A stretch of 64,000 nucleotides of DNA, from positions 105,020 to 169,019 of the forward strand of contig CAYYUP010000004.1 in NCBI GenBank assembly GCA_964474905.1, read 5' to 3'. Positions within the stretch are counted from its first letter, which is position 1; every line of letters starts with the position of its first letter. The translations under genes and the position numbers were made by a program. This document shows positions 17,500-25,652 of the stretch, one piece after another. The notes under the pieces are model-generated. The model had not been told where the DNA came from. It saw only the letters and a program-made list of their open reading frames with translations, and did not search any database. The stretch comes from JADJRG01 sp964474905. GTDB lineage: Bacteria > Myxococcota_A > Polyangia > Nannocystales > Nannocystaceae.

Positions 17500-19482
17500 A
17501 TGAGCCTCGTACAAGTCCGTCCCTCTCGCGACCGCGCGGCCCGTGACCTCCTCGGCTTCCTGCCGACGACCCGCGAGGAAATGCACGCGCGGGGCTGGCA
17601 GGAACTCGACATTCTGATCATCAACGGCGATGCCTACGTCGATCATCCGGCCTTTGGCGGCGCCCTGATCGGTCGTTTTCTCGAGGGGCGTGGCTTTCGC
17701 GTCGGCATCATCAGCCAGCCGCGTTGGCATGACCCAGAGGACATGCAGAGGCTCGGCGTGCCGCGTCTCTTTGTCGGCATTACCGCGGGCAACCTCGACT
17801 CGATGCTCAACAAGTTGACCGCGCAAAAAAAGGTCCGCTCCGAGGATCATTATTCGCCGGGCGGCGACATCCACATGCGTCCGAAGCGGGCGTCGTTGGT
17901 CTACACAAACCTCGCCAGACAGGCATTTCCTGGGGTGCCTGTGGTGCTCGGCGGCATCGAGGCCTCACTCCGGCGAATCGCCCACTACGACTATTGGAGC
18001 GACAGTGTGCGCCGCTCTGTGCTCCTCGACTCCAAGGCGGATCTCTTGATCTTCGGTATGGGGGAGAGGCCGGTGTGGGAGGTGGCGGAGCGCCTTCGCG
18101 ACGGAGCGACGCTCGACGATCTCCGGGACATCCGCGGCACCGCCCATGTGCGCAACCCCGGCGAGTGGGAGTCGATCGATCCGAGCCGCTATGTTCGCGA
18201 TGGGCGGCCGCTCGTCCTGCCGAGTTACGAGACGGTCAAAACCGACAAGGCCGCTTTTTCCGAGATGTCGCGACTTTTTCAGTACGAGACCAACCCCGGC
18301 AACGCGCGGCCGCTGGTGCAGGCCCACGGCGCGCGGGCGATTTACCTCAATCCACCGGCGTTGCCGCTCGCGACCGCCGATATGGACGAACTCTACGATC
18401 TGCCCTTTAAGCGGCGTCCCCACTGGATCTACGGCGACGAAAAGATCCCCGCATACGAGACCGTCAAGCACTCGATCGTCACCATGCGCGGCTGTTTTGG
18501 CGGCTGCACGTTTTGTTCGATCACCGAGCACGAGGGGCGAATTATCCAGTCGCGTTCGGCGGCCAGTGTGCTCCGCGAGGTGAGGGCACTGCGGCGAATG
18601 GAGGATTTTCGCGGGGTGATCTCGGATGTAGGCGGACCGACCGCGAACATGTACCAGATGCGCTGTCGCTCGAAGGCGATCGAGGGCGCCTGCCGGCGGC
18701 TCTCCTGTGTGCATCCGGGCATCTGTGAAAACCTGGTCACGGACCACGGGCCGCTGCTCGATTTGCTGAAAAAAGTCCGCTCTGCCGATGGCGTGCGCAA
18801 GGTTTTTGTCGCTTCGGGTGTCCGCTACGACCTGGCCGAACGGTCACCTTCATTTATCCGCGAACTCGCCGAGCATCACACCGGCGGGTTGCTCTCGGTG
18901 GCCCCAGAGCACAGCAAGGACGGCGTGCTCGATCGCATGAAAAAGCCGAGCATCGGCAGCTACGAGCGCTTCGCCGGCGCGTTCTTGCGGGCCAGTGCGG
19001 ATGCCGGCAAGGAGCAGCATCTCGTGCCCTACTTCATCTCAGGCCACCCTGGCTGCCAGCTCAGCGATATGGTTGATCTCGCGCTCTGGCTTCGAGAGCG
19101 GGGTATGCGGCCGCGGCAGGTCCAGGACTTCATCCCGACGCCGATGTCGATGGCGACGTCGATGTACTACAGCGGGTTCGATCCAGTGAGCGGCAATCCT
19201 GTCTACACGGCCAAGGATCTGCGCGAGAAGAAGCTGCAAAAGTCGCTCTTGCTCTACTGGGATCCGAAGCAGTACGCGCTCGCACGGATCGCGCTGCGCA
19301 AGGCCGGGCGGGGTGATCTTATCGGTATGGCACCTGGCTGTTTGGTTCCGCCTGAGGGGGCGGGTCCGCGAGCCCGACCCGCGGATCCGGTCGCCAAGGG
19401 GCGGGGCGTGGGCGGCGGCCGCGGGGCTGCTGGCAAGGGGCGAGTGCCGGCCAAGAGGTCCCGTCATCACCGGCGCCGCTGA
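17500..19482 (+). CDS. ygiQ: YgiQ family radical SAM protein
   Basis: The ATG at 17500 (MSLVQVRPSRD) gives 660 residues, in the normal YgiQ (UPF0313) range. An N-terminal cobalamin-binding-like region has DILIINGDAYVDHPAFGGAL and VVLGGIEASLRR. The radical SAM cluster motif is CFGGCTFC (C-x3-C-x2-C) near residue 330. Typical downstream phrases are PEHSKDGVLDRMKKP and QVQDFIPTPMSMAT. The tail is Lys/Arg/Gly-rich. YgiQ proteins are widespread, but their reaction is not established. The start is divergent from the ATPase gene. Confidence 0.93.
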   Translation: MSLVQVRPSRDRAARDLLGFLPTTREEMHARGWQELDILIINGDAYVDHPAFGGALIGRFLEGRGFRVGIISQPRWHDPEDMQRLGVPRLFVGITAGNLDSMLNKLTAQKKVRSEDHYSPGGDIHMRPKRASLVYTNLARQAFPGVPVVLGGIEASLRRIAHYDYWSDSVRRSVLLDSKADLLIFGMGERPVWEVAERLRDGATLDDLRDIRGTAHVRNPGEWESIDPSRYVRDGRPLVLPSYETVKTDKAAFSEMSRLFQYETNPGNARPLVQAHGARAIYLNPPALPLATADMDELYDLPFKRRPHWIYGDEKIPAYETVKHSIVTMRGCFGGCTFCSITEHEGRIIQSRSAASVLREVRALRRMEDFRGVISDVGGPTANMYQMRCRSKAIEGACRRLSCVHPGICENLVTDHGPLLDLLKKVRSADGVRKVFVASGVRYDLAERSPSFIRELAEHHTGGLLSVAPEHSKDGVLDRMKKPSIGSYERFAGAFLRASADAGKEQHLVPYFISGHPGCQLSDMVDLALWLRERGMRPRQVQDFIPTPMSMATSMYYSGFDPVSGNPVYTAKDLREKKLQKSLLLYWDPKQYALARIALRKAGRGDLIGMAPGCLVPPEGAGPRARPADPVAKGRGVGGGRGAAGKGRVPAKRSRHHRRR

Positions 19483-19492
19483 GGAACCGGTG
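19468..19492 (+). terminator. Weak intrinsic-terminator-like hairpin at the end of ygiQ
   Basis: CACCGG at 19468 pairs with CCGGTG at 19487 around a 13-nt loop that includes the stop codon; TAGGTTTT follows. The stem is only 6 bp. Confidence 0.3.
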
Positions 19493-19631
19493 TAGGTTTT
19501 CGTGGGTAGATGGCGCTGCTCCAGGGGTCATTTTCGTGGTCTTTGAGTTCGCCGATCATGCCGGTATAACAGTGTCCAGGTTGTTTGAGACGATGATTCA
19601 CTGTTCGCGTGTTGACCGTTCGAGCGCAGGT

Positions 19632-20387
19632 GTGCGCCGCCTCCTCCTCGCCCTTGCCCTCGCCACGGGCGGCGCTGGTTGTGGGCTCTTTGACATCACG
19701 AGTGACGTCACCATCGACATCTTTGCCGCTCACCATCCGCGTCGTGGCGCCGAGGGGGTATTCCCGGAGTACGGCTTTGATAACCTGCCGCGTACCTGGA
19801 CAAATGACACCGGTTGGGAGATCAACCTGACCGAGGGTTATATCGTGATCACGGGTGCGCGCCTGATCGCCTGTGACGGCACGGAGTACCCGATTTCGAC
19901 GCCCTTCGGTCCCTTGCCCGAGTACGTCAATTGGACCGATTTCGACGTCACGGTCCTGGGCGGCGCCGAGATCCCCGAAGGCGACTACTGTGAACTCAGC
20001 GTCGACTACGGCCCCTATCAGGCCGAGAAAGCGGCCCTGGCTGCGGAGCAGGCCCACGTGATCCCGAGCGGTCGAGACCTCGAGGGCCTCACGATTTTCT
20101 TGGCGGGCAGGGCCACCAAGGACGACATGGTCGTCGACTTCGCCCTGCAAAGCGGCGAGAGCCGCTCGTCGTCCTTTGAGCTCCGTGCGGGCGATGGCAC
20201 GCCGGCGATCTTTGAGGTCATGGACGAAGGGGGCGCGCTCAAAGCGACGATCGGCAAGACTTACGATCGCTTCTTTGAGGGCATCGACTTCACGACCTAC
20301 GATACCAACGCGGATGCGATCAACGCGGGCCTGATGACGATCCTGATCGAGGAGAGTCAGGCCTACCGCGGGACCACCATCTTTTAA
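19632..20387 (+). CDS. Lipoprotein of unknown function
   Basis: From the GTG at 19632 the product opens as VRRLLLALALATGGAGC, a textbook lipoprotein signal with Cys at residue 17. An ATG at 19593 is the alternative and adds 13 polar residues. The mature part (about 235 residues) is acidic and beta-rich, with Cys pairs (LIACDGTEYP, GDYCELSVDYGPY) and a central amphipathic helix. It resembles uncharacterised myxobacterial lipoproteins, but no named domain is recognised. It stands alone between ygiQ and the convergent typA gene. Confidence 0.68.
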   Translation: MRRLLLALALATGGAGCGLFDITSDVTIDIFAAHHPRRGAEGVFPEYGFDNLPRTWTNDTGWEINLTEGYIVITGARLIACDGTEYPISTPFGPLPEYVNWTDFDVTVLGGAEIPEGDYCELSVDYGPYQAEKAALAAEQAHVIPSGRDLEGLTIFLAGRATKDDMVVDFALQSGESRSSSFELRAGDGTPAIFEVMDEGGALKATIGKTYDRFFEGIDFTTYDTNADAINAGLMTILIEESQAYRGTTIF

Positions 20388-20456
20388 CGGGAAGGGGCCG
20401 CAAAGGCCATCTATGATGTCCCCGCGACCCCTGTAAGCCGTCACTCAGGTGTGCGA

Positions 20457-22310
20457 TCAGGCGAGCGCGGCGGCCTTCTCGGACCGCTTGCGCCGGTTGT
20501 GATCGAGCACTCGCTTGCGCAGCCGAAGGCTCTTTGGGGTGACCTCCAGAAGCTCGTCGTCGTCGAGGTAGGCGAGGCTTTCTTCGAGGGAGAAAATCGT
20601 CGCTGGCGTCAGCACCATTTTCTCCTCGTGGCCGGTGGTGCGCACGTTGGTCAGCTTGCGCCCGATGTTGGGGTTGACCACCAAATCGGTGTCGCGGCAG
20701 TGCTCGCCGATGATCATGCCGCCGTATACGGAGACCTGGGAGCCGACGAAAAGCGTGCCGCGATCCTGTAGACGGTTGAGCGAGTAGGCGCTGGTTTCCC
20801 CGATGTCGAGGGCGATGAGAACGCCGCGGGCGCGGGACTTTCGGGCGCCCTGCCAGGGCCCGTAGTGGGAGAACGTCGAGGCCATCACGCCGGTGCCGCG
20901 GGTATCGGTGAGCATCTCGGAGCGGTAGCCGATGAGTGAGCGAGTCGAGACCTGGAACTCCATCGCAGTTCTGCCTTCGCCGGCGTCGCGCATGGCTTGC
21001 ATCTCGCCGCCGCGGCGGCCGAGCTTCTCGATGATCGCGCCCGCGTAGGGGCTTTCGCAGTTGATCAGGAGGTCCTCAAAGGGCTCCTCTTTTCTGCCGT
21101 TTGCGCCCTCTCTGAGGATCACTCGCGGTCGCGAGACGCAGAGTTCGTAACCCTCGCGGCGCATGGTTTCGATCAGCACGCTCAGGTGCAGTTCGCCGCG
21201 ACCGGCGACCTCGAACTCATCGGAGCTGTCGGTCGGGCTTACGCGGAGCGCGACGTTCGAGCGGATCTCACGCTCGAGGCGCTCGGAGATTTTGCGCGAG
21301 GTCACCCACTTGCCTTCGCGACCGGCGAAGGGTCCGTCGTTGATCCGCATGCGGATCGCCATCGTCGGCGGGTCGACGTCCAAGCGGGGGAAGACTGTGC
21401 GGCTCACGGGGTCTTCGGTGGTCATGGTGTCGCCGACGCAGAGCGACGCCATGCCCGAGACGGCGACGATGTCACCGGCCTCGACGGCCTCTCGCTCGAA
21501 GCGGCGCAGACCCTGGAAGCCGAGCAGCTTGCGGGCGCGGAAAACCTCGACGACATGAGCGTCGCCCTCACCCTCCTTGGGAGGTCGCATCAGGGCGACG
21601 CGATCGCCGATCTTGAGCCGGCCGCGTTGGATTCGACCGATCGCGACAAAGCCCAGAAAGGAGTCGTAGTCGAGCGTCGAGACCCACATCGCGAAGGGCT
21701 TGTCGGGCTCGCAACGGGGCTGCGGCGCGTGATCGTGGATGAAGTCCAGGACCGCGGTCATCGGCTGCGGCGGATCATCCGGGTCGGCCATCGCGTAGCG
21801 CTCACGGGCGCTGGCAAAGATGACGGGGAAGTCGAGCTGCTCCTCGCTCGCGTTAAGCGAGGCGAGCAGGTCAAAGGTCTGGTCGACGGCGAGGTGGGGG
21901 TCGCAGCCGTCGCGGTCGATCTTGTTGACGACCAGGAGGATCTTGAGCCCGGCGGCCACCGCTTTTTCGGTGACGAAGCGGGTCTGAGGCATCGGCCCTT
22001 CGAAGGCGTCGACCACCAGGAGGGCGGCGTCCACCATGTTCAGTACGCGCTCGACCTCACCGCCGAAGTCGGCGTGTCCGGGTGTATCGACGAGGTTGAT
22101 CCTCGCGTCGCCGTAGGCCAGTGCCGTCGGCTTGGAAGTGATCGTGATCCCGCGCTCGCGCTCGAGGTCGTTGCTGTCGAGGGCTCGATCAGTATCAGCA
22201 GCACGGCGTTCAACGGCGCCCGCGGCTGCGAGCAAACCGTCGACCAGCGTCGTCTTGCCGTGGTCGACGTGGGCGATGATCGCGAGATTTCTAATGTCGG
22301 GGGTGGTCAT
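20457..22310 (-). CDS. typA: Translational GTPase TypA/BipA
   Basis: The ATG at 22310 gives 617 residues, close to the usual 605-615. GTPase motifs are intact: G1 AHVDHGKTTL, G3 DTPGHADFGGEVERVL, G4 VNKIDRDG. The TypA-specific C-terminus (TFSHYGPWQGARKSRARGVL and GSQVSVYGGMIIGEHCRDTDL) separates it from LepA and EF-G. TypA binds the 70S ribosome and supports 50S assembly and stress or cold adaptation. Confidence 0.97.
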   Translation of the reverse strand: MTTPDIRNLAIIAHVDHGKTTLVDGLLAAAGAVERRAADTDRALDSNDLERERGITITSKPTALAYGDARINLVDTPGHADFGGEVERVLNMVDAALLVVDAFEGPMPQTRFVTEKAVAAGLKILLVVNKIDRDGCDPHLAVDQTFDLLASLNASEEQLDFPVIFASARERYAMADPDDPPQPMTAVLDFIHDHAPQPRCEPDKPFAMWVSTLDYDSFLGFVAIGRIQRGRLKIGDRVALMRPPKEGEGDAHVVEVFRARKLLGFQGLRRFEREAVEAGDIVAVSGMASLCVGDTMTTEDPVSRTVFPRLDVDPPTMAIRMRINDGPFAGREGKWVTSRKISERLEREIRSNVALRVSPTDSSDEFEVAGRGELHLSVLIETMRREGYELCVSRPRVILREGANGRKEEPFEDLLINCESPYAGAIIEKLGRRGGEMQAMRDAGEGRTAMEFQVSTRSLIGYRSEMLTDTRGTGVMASTFSHYGPWQGARKSRARGVLIALDIGETSAYSLNRLQDRGTLFVGSQVSVYGGMIIGEHCRDTDLVVNPNIGRKLTNVRTTGHEEKMVLTPATIFSLEESLAYLDDDELLEVTPKSLRLRKRVLDHNRRKRSEKAAALA

Positions 22311-22602
22311 GGTGGCCAGCCGCCGCAACTTCCACGGCAATGGCCCAGGATGCAAGGCTTCTTCGTGTTTTTCGTAGCGGCCCGGCGCCCGCATCCGCGG
22401 GCCTCGGGGCTGGGCGGGCCTCGCGCCTGACCGGCCTCAGGGAAAGCGGAGAGCGGGACCCAGGGGTGGAGAGTGTCGCGCGTGGCTCTTGTGCCACTGT
22501 CGGCAGGTTGCTCTCTCCAGGCCGCGGGGCGGCTGCTGCTGGGTTTTGGCGTGCCGGAGGGGGCACGAGCTCGCCTCGCTTTCGTGCCCGCCGGGGAGGC
22601 TT

Positions 22603-22824
22603 CTAGGCGGCGGAGCGGGCTTCATGATCCACTCCGTCCTCGGGGTCGGCGGATTTGTCGGTCTTAGGGCGGCGTTCCTTCGCGCTCGGCGCCGCAGGTC
22701 GATCAGCCTCTGGGGCGCTCTTATCGACCGAATCGGGGAGGTCGGGATCATCCGCGGGTGGCACAGTTTGGGACGGTCCGCGATCGAGGCGCAGTTTCGG
22801 TTTCTTCACGCCGATGAGAGTCAC
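22603..22824 (-). CDS. Possible small hydrophilic protein (about 73 residues)
   Basis: From the GTG at 22824 the product would start VTLIGVKKPKLRLDRG and continue as a charged Pro/Asp/Lys/Ala-rich, disordered chain ending before TAG at 22603. A second GTG at 22809 is possible. No clear SD precedes either. The imperfect inverted repeat at 22822-22870 abuts the start and contains TTGACA on this strand. Coding is uncertain because composition alone supports it. Confidence 0.25.
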   Translation of the reverse strand: MTLIGVKKPKLRLDRGPSQTVPPADDPDLPDSVDKSAPEADRPAAPSAKERRPKTDKSADPEDGVDHEARSAA

Positions 22825-22870
22825 TGAACAGTTGAGCAGTGTCAATGCCAGACTGTTGAAGTGTTCAGTG
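22822..22870. promoter_or_regulatory. Long imperfect inverted repeat, candidate operator or RNA hairpin
   Basis: The half-site CACTGAACAGTTGAGCAGT (22822-22840) is matched by the reverse complement of 22852-22870, CACTGAACACTTCAACAGT. Sixteen of 19 positions are equal and the spacer is 11 bp. The outer 9 bp (CACTGAACA / TGTTCAGTG) are perfect. On the minus strand TTGACA (22845-22840) sits in the spacer. It is clearly less GC-rich than its surroundings. Confidence 0.5.
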
Positions 22871-23233
22871 TATCGAGGTGATTCTCCTCCGTGGGGCCCG
22901 TTTTTGCGGGTGCCTGCGCACAATGCGAGCGGACCTGCGCGCGTTGGGCGGCGGTGAGCGGAGATCATCTCTGGGCTCGCCGCTGCCTAGACTCGGTGGC
23001 GGCCACCGAAGCGACGAAGCGTGCCCGAGTGTTCTTATGCTCCTTGGGACATGTCCATGTGGTCAGAGTCTATGTGCAGCGGTGTTGAAACGGGGAGGCA
23101 GCTCCCCGCTTGGGATCAGGTTCGCAGCTCAGTCTGTCGAATCCTCAGCTTCGGCCCGAGCACGAATTAGTTTGAGGACCGAGGCGACGGATCACGGAGC
23201 TCAGTGCCTGCGATCTCGGTGTTCGTAGCCAGC

Positions 23234-23257
23234 ACGAGCTTTGAACGCAAAGCTCGT
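23234..23257 (-). terminator. 10-bp perfect hairpin downstream of rlmE
   Basis: ACGAGCTTTG (23234-23243) pairs perfectly with CAAAGCTCGT (23248-23257) around a 4-nt loop. It starts 26 nt past the rlmE stop on the minus strand. An outer 9-bp inverted repeat TTCGTAGCC (23222-23230) / GGCTACGAA (23281-23289) encloses it. There is no U-run, so termination is likely but not certain. Confidence 0.45.
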
Positions 23258-23282
23258 AGATCTGTGGCGAAGGGCTTCGAGG

Positions 23283-23897
23283 CTACGAAGCCGCGTTAGC
23301 CTTGAGGCCGCGACCGATCAGATACTGCTCGATCGAAGAGGTGCGGGTGTTCTTCGCGTGGTAGGCCCGGCCCTCTTGAAAGGCACCACGGACCTCCCTG
23401 AGGATCGCCGGGAAGTCGCCGCCCTGGAAGACCTTGGCGACGAAGTGACCTCCGGGGCGGAGTGCTTGGCGAGCGATCGCTAGGGCGCGTCGGCAGAGCT
23501 CTTCGCTGCGGAATTGATCGGTATGGCGGTCGCCTGTGGTGTTTGGCGCCATGTCGCTGAGCACGACGTCAAAGGGCGGATCCGTCGGCGGTTGCCAGTC
23601 GTCGACGTCGCCGACGATGGTCTCGGCGCAGGCGGGCAGGGTGATCTCGACGGGCCGGAGATCGATGCCCAAGATGTAACCCTCGTCGCCGATTTTGGTG
23701 ACCGCGTACTGCATCCACGAGCCCGGCCAACAGCCGAGATCGAGGACTCGGATACCGCGGTGCAGGAGTCGAAATTTTTTGTCGATCTCCTCGAGCTTGT
23801 AGATCGCACGACCTGCATAACCAGCGCCCTTCGCCTTTTTGTAGGCGCGGTCGTGGCGAGAGGATCGATCGCTGAGCTTGCTGCTTCGACGGGGCAT
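23283..23897 (-). CDS. rlmE: 23S rRNA (uridine-2'-O-)-methyltransferase RlmE/FtsJ
   Basis: The ATG at 23897 (MPRRSSKLSDRSSRHD) gives 204 residues, the normal FtsJ length. The SAM motif is RVLDLGCWPGSWMQYA. The K-D-K-E catalytic tetrad is visible as Lys in YKLEEIDKK, Asp in LSDMAPNTTG, Lys in VAKVFQGG and Glu in SIEQYLIGRG. RlmE methylates the 2'-OH of a 23S A-loop uridine late in 50S assembly. It lies downstream of rplC, separated by a strong hairpin, so it probably has its own promoter. Confidence 0.95.
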   Translation of the reverse strand: MPRRSSKLSDRSSRHDRAYKKAKGAGYAGRAIYKLEEIDKKFRLLHRGIRVLDLGCWPGSWMQYAVTKIGDEGYILGIDLRPVEITLPACAETIVGDVDDWQPPTDPPFDVVLSDMAPNTTGDRHTDQFRSEELCRRALAIARQALRPGGHFVAKVFQGGDFPAILREVRGAFQEGRAYHAKNTRTSSIEQYLIGRGLKANAAS

Positions 23898-23932
23898 CGG
23901 CGGCTCGCAGAGTACCAGAGTGCAATTGTGAA

Positions 23933-23965
23933 AGGCCGCGTTCTCCACTGGGGAGAGCGCGGCCT
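23933..23965 (-). terminator. Strong hairpin terminator downstream of rplC
   Basis: AGGCCGCGTTCTCC (23933-23946) pairs with the arm ending at 23965 (GGGAGAGCGCGGCCT): 14 pairs including one G-U, loop about 5 nt. On the minus strand TTTCAC follows. It begins 29 nt past the rplC stop and 36 nt before the rlmE start. Confidence 0.65.
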
Positions 23966-23994
23966 ATTGGCTCGAACGAAGTGGCCGGCTTGGC

Positions 23995-24666
23995 CTAGCC
24001 GCGGTTCTTGCCGGCTCGGATCGCCGTCTTGATCGAACGGCGGATGGTCACGTAGCCATTGTTTGAACCAGGGATGGTGCCGCGGACCAGAATCAGCCCC
24101 TCGTCCGCCATGATTTTGGCGATCTTGAGGTTTTGCTGGGTGACGCGCTGGTTGCCCATGTGGCCAGCCATACGCTTGCCGAGCATGACGCGACCGGGCG
24201 TCTTGCGGCAGCCGATCGATCCACCGTGACGGTAGACCTCGTGCTGCCCGTGGGAGCGCTTCTCGCCCTCCATGTGGTGGCGCTTGATGACGCCTTGAAA
24301 GCCCTTGCCCTTGCTGGTGCCGGTGACGTCGACGATGTCGCCTTCACCGAAGATCGAGAGCGGCAGGTCGCTGCCGACTGGATGCTCGCCCAGTTCGGAC
24401 TCGGCGACGCGAAGCTCGCGAACGCAGTAGCGGGGGGTCACGCCGGCGGTGCTGAAGCGGCCGGCGTCGGGCTTGTTGGTCCGTTGCGAGCGCTTCTCAC
24501 CAAAGCCTATCTGCAGAGCGACGTAACCGTCGCGCTCAGTGGTTCGGTGAGCTGTCACAGTATTGCCAGCCGCGACGAGTACGGTTACCGGGATCCGGGT
24601 TCCGTTTTCGTCGAAGATCTGGGTCATTCCAATCTTTTTGGCGATGAGCCCGAGCTGAAAGTTCAT
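23995..24666 (-). CDS. rplC: 50S ribosomal protein L3, encoded outside an S10-type operon
   Basis: The ATG at 24666 is preceded by GGAG and gives 223 residues. The L3 signatures are complete: GLIAKKIGMTQIFDENG at the N-terminus, the central SKGKGFQGVIKRH with the 23S-contacting loop (HHMEGEKRSHGQHEVYRHGG), and GRVMLGKRMAGHMGNQRVT. Neighbours are tatD upstream and rlmE downstream; none of the usual partners rpsJ, rplD, rplW or rplB is adjacent. Hairpins on both sides suggest a monocistronic unit. Whether this is the only L3 gene or a second copy cannot be judged from the window. Confidence 0.95.
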   Translation of the reverse strand: MNFQLGLIAKKIGMTQIFDENGTRIPVTVLVAAGNTVTAHRTTERDGYVALQIGFGEKRSQRTNKPDAGRFSTAGVTPRYCVRELRVAESELGEHPVGSDLPLSIFGEGDIVDVTGTSKGKGFQGVIKRHHMEGEKRSHGQHEVYRHGGSIGCRKTPGRVMLGKRMAGHMGNQRVTQQNLKIAKIMADEGLILVRGTIPGSNNGYVTIRRSIKTAIRAGKNRG

Positions 24667-24683
24667 GTTCCGCTTCTCCACGC

Positions 24684-24705
24684 AAAAGGGCGGGAATGGC
24701 CCGCC
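24684..24705 (-). promoter_or_regulatory. Hairpin plus U-run in the rplC leader: terminator of tatD or attenuator of rplC
   Basis: On the minus strand GGCGGG (24705-24700), loop CCATT, CCCGCC (24694-24689) and then CTTTT (24688-24684) form a compact intrinsic-terminator shape that ends 17 nt before the rplC ATG. There is no room for a promoter between it and the SD, so transcription of rplC must pass through it. Confidence 0.5.
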
Positions 24706-24741
24706 GGGGGACGGGACTATGGGCCACCTCGGGGCGATTCG

Positions 24742-25635
24742 TCAACTCTCGCTCAGCTGCGCGTTGGGACGTTGCTCACGCGCGCCCGTGACCGCGAGTG
24801 GCGGCAGACCCAGGACTCGTTCGGCGTTGGCGGCGGCCGTGCGCGCGAGCGTTTGTGGGTCTTCACCCCGCAGGAGCGCCAGATTGGCGCAGGTAAAGGC
24901 GACATAGGCCGGCTCGTTCTTGCGGCCGCGCATCGGTACCGGCGCCAGGTAGGGGGCGTCTGTCTCGAGCAGCAGGCGATCTCTGGGGCAGTCACGGGCG
25001 GCCTCGCGGAGCGGCTTGGCGGAAGGAAAAGTGGAGATCCCGGAGAACGAGAGCATGAAGCCGCGGTCGAGCCAGGCGCGGGCCTCTTCGGGGCCGCCGG
25101 TGAAGCAGTGGATGATGCCCTGCCGGGTCGGTGGCCTTTGGTCGACGATCTGCATCGCATCGGCGTGGGCATCGCGGATATGGAGGATGATCGGCTTGCC
25201 CAGGCGCTCGGCCAGCTCTAGATGGCGATCCATGGCGGCCTTTTGCACCTCGGGCGGCGACCGGTTGTAGTGGTAGTCGAGCCCCGATTCGCCGATGCCG
25301 ACGACTTTGGGGCTCCGGGCCAAGTCGGCGATCTCGGCGATCGCCTGGTCGTCGAGCGTGGTCGCTTCGTGGGGGTGCACGCCGATCACCGCGTACACCG
25401 GCGGCAGGCCCTCGCGCTCGGTCTCGGCCAACTGCACGGCGCGGGCCATCGAGGTCCGCGAGCAACCGATATGCACGAGGCGTTGCACACCGGCGGCAGC
25501 CGCTCGGGCGAGCGTCGCCGGCAGATCGTCGATCATCGGGCTGTAGTCGAGGTGGCAGTGGGTGTCGACCAGGCCCGGGAAGACGGGGGGGGGCTGCTTC
25601 TTCTTGCTCACGGCCGGGCAGGGTAGCAGGGCCAC
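24742..25635 (-). CDS. tatD: TatD family metal-dependent DNase
   Basis: The GTG at 25635 gives 297 residues (a GTG at 25611 is an alternative; the core starts at PGLVDTHCHLD). The metal sites of the TatD TIM barrel are present: HxH in DTHCHLD, Glu in GIGESGLDYHY, His in ILHIRDAH, His in IIHCFTGGPEE and Asp in LLETDAPYLAP. TatD proteins are 3'-5' exonucleases / DNases linked to DNA repair and quality control. The start lies 17 bp after the HEAT-repeat gene, so the two are likely co-transcribed. Confidence 0.93.
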   Translation of the reverse strand: MALLPCPAVSKKKQPPPVFPGLVDTHCHLDYSPMIDDLPATLARAAAAGVQRLVHIGCSRTSMARAVQLAETEREGLPPVYAVIGVHPHEATTLDDQAIAEIADLARSPKVVGIGESGLDYHYNRSPPEVQKAAMDRHLELAERLGKPIILHIRDAHADAMQIVDQRPPTRQGIIHCFTGGPEEARAWLDRGFMLSFSGISTFPSAKPLREAARDCPRDRLLLETDAPYLAPVPMRGRKNEPAYVAFTCANLALLRGEDPQTLARTAAANAERVLGLPPLAVTGAREQRPNAQLSES

Positions 25636-25652
25636 TGCCTCGCGGCCCCCCT

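Larger units (their letters stand above)
22311..23282. other. Gene-poor stretch of about 970 bp between typA and rlmE
   Basis: No recognisable gene. The stretch holds a low-confidence 73-codon minus ORF (22603-22824), a long imperfect inverted repeat directly at its 5' end (22822-22870), a 7-bp GC hairpin at 23091-23108 (CGGGGAG / CTCCCCG), the palindrome GGACATGTCC at 23047, and a 10-bp hairpin at 23234-23257. The part 22871-23233 could encode a structured RNA, but I cannot assign one. Confidence 0.4.

Noticed and set aside
20997..22430. 477-codon plus-strand ORF opposite typA
   Set aside because: typA on the other strand is certain from its GTPase motifs. The plus frame is Val/Asp/Gly-rich antisense sequence.
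22871..23233. tRNA or known riboswitch in the gene-poor stretch
   Set aside because: No cloverleaf, T-loop GTTCGAATC-type sequence or known riboswitch core could be found by eye, only isolated hairpins.
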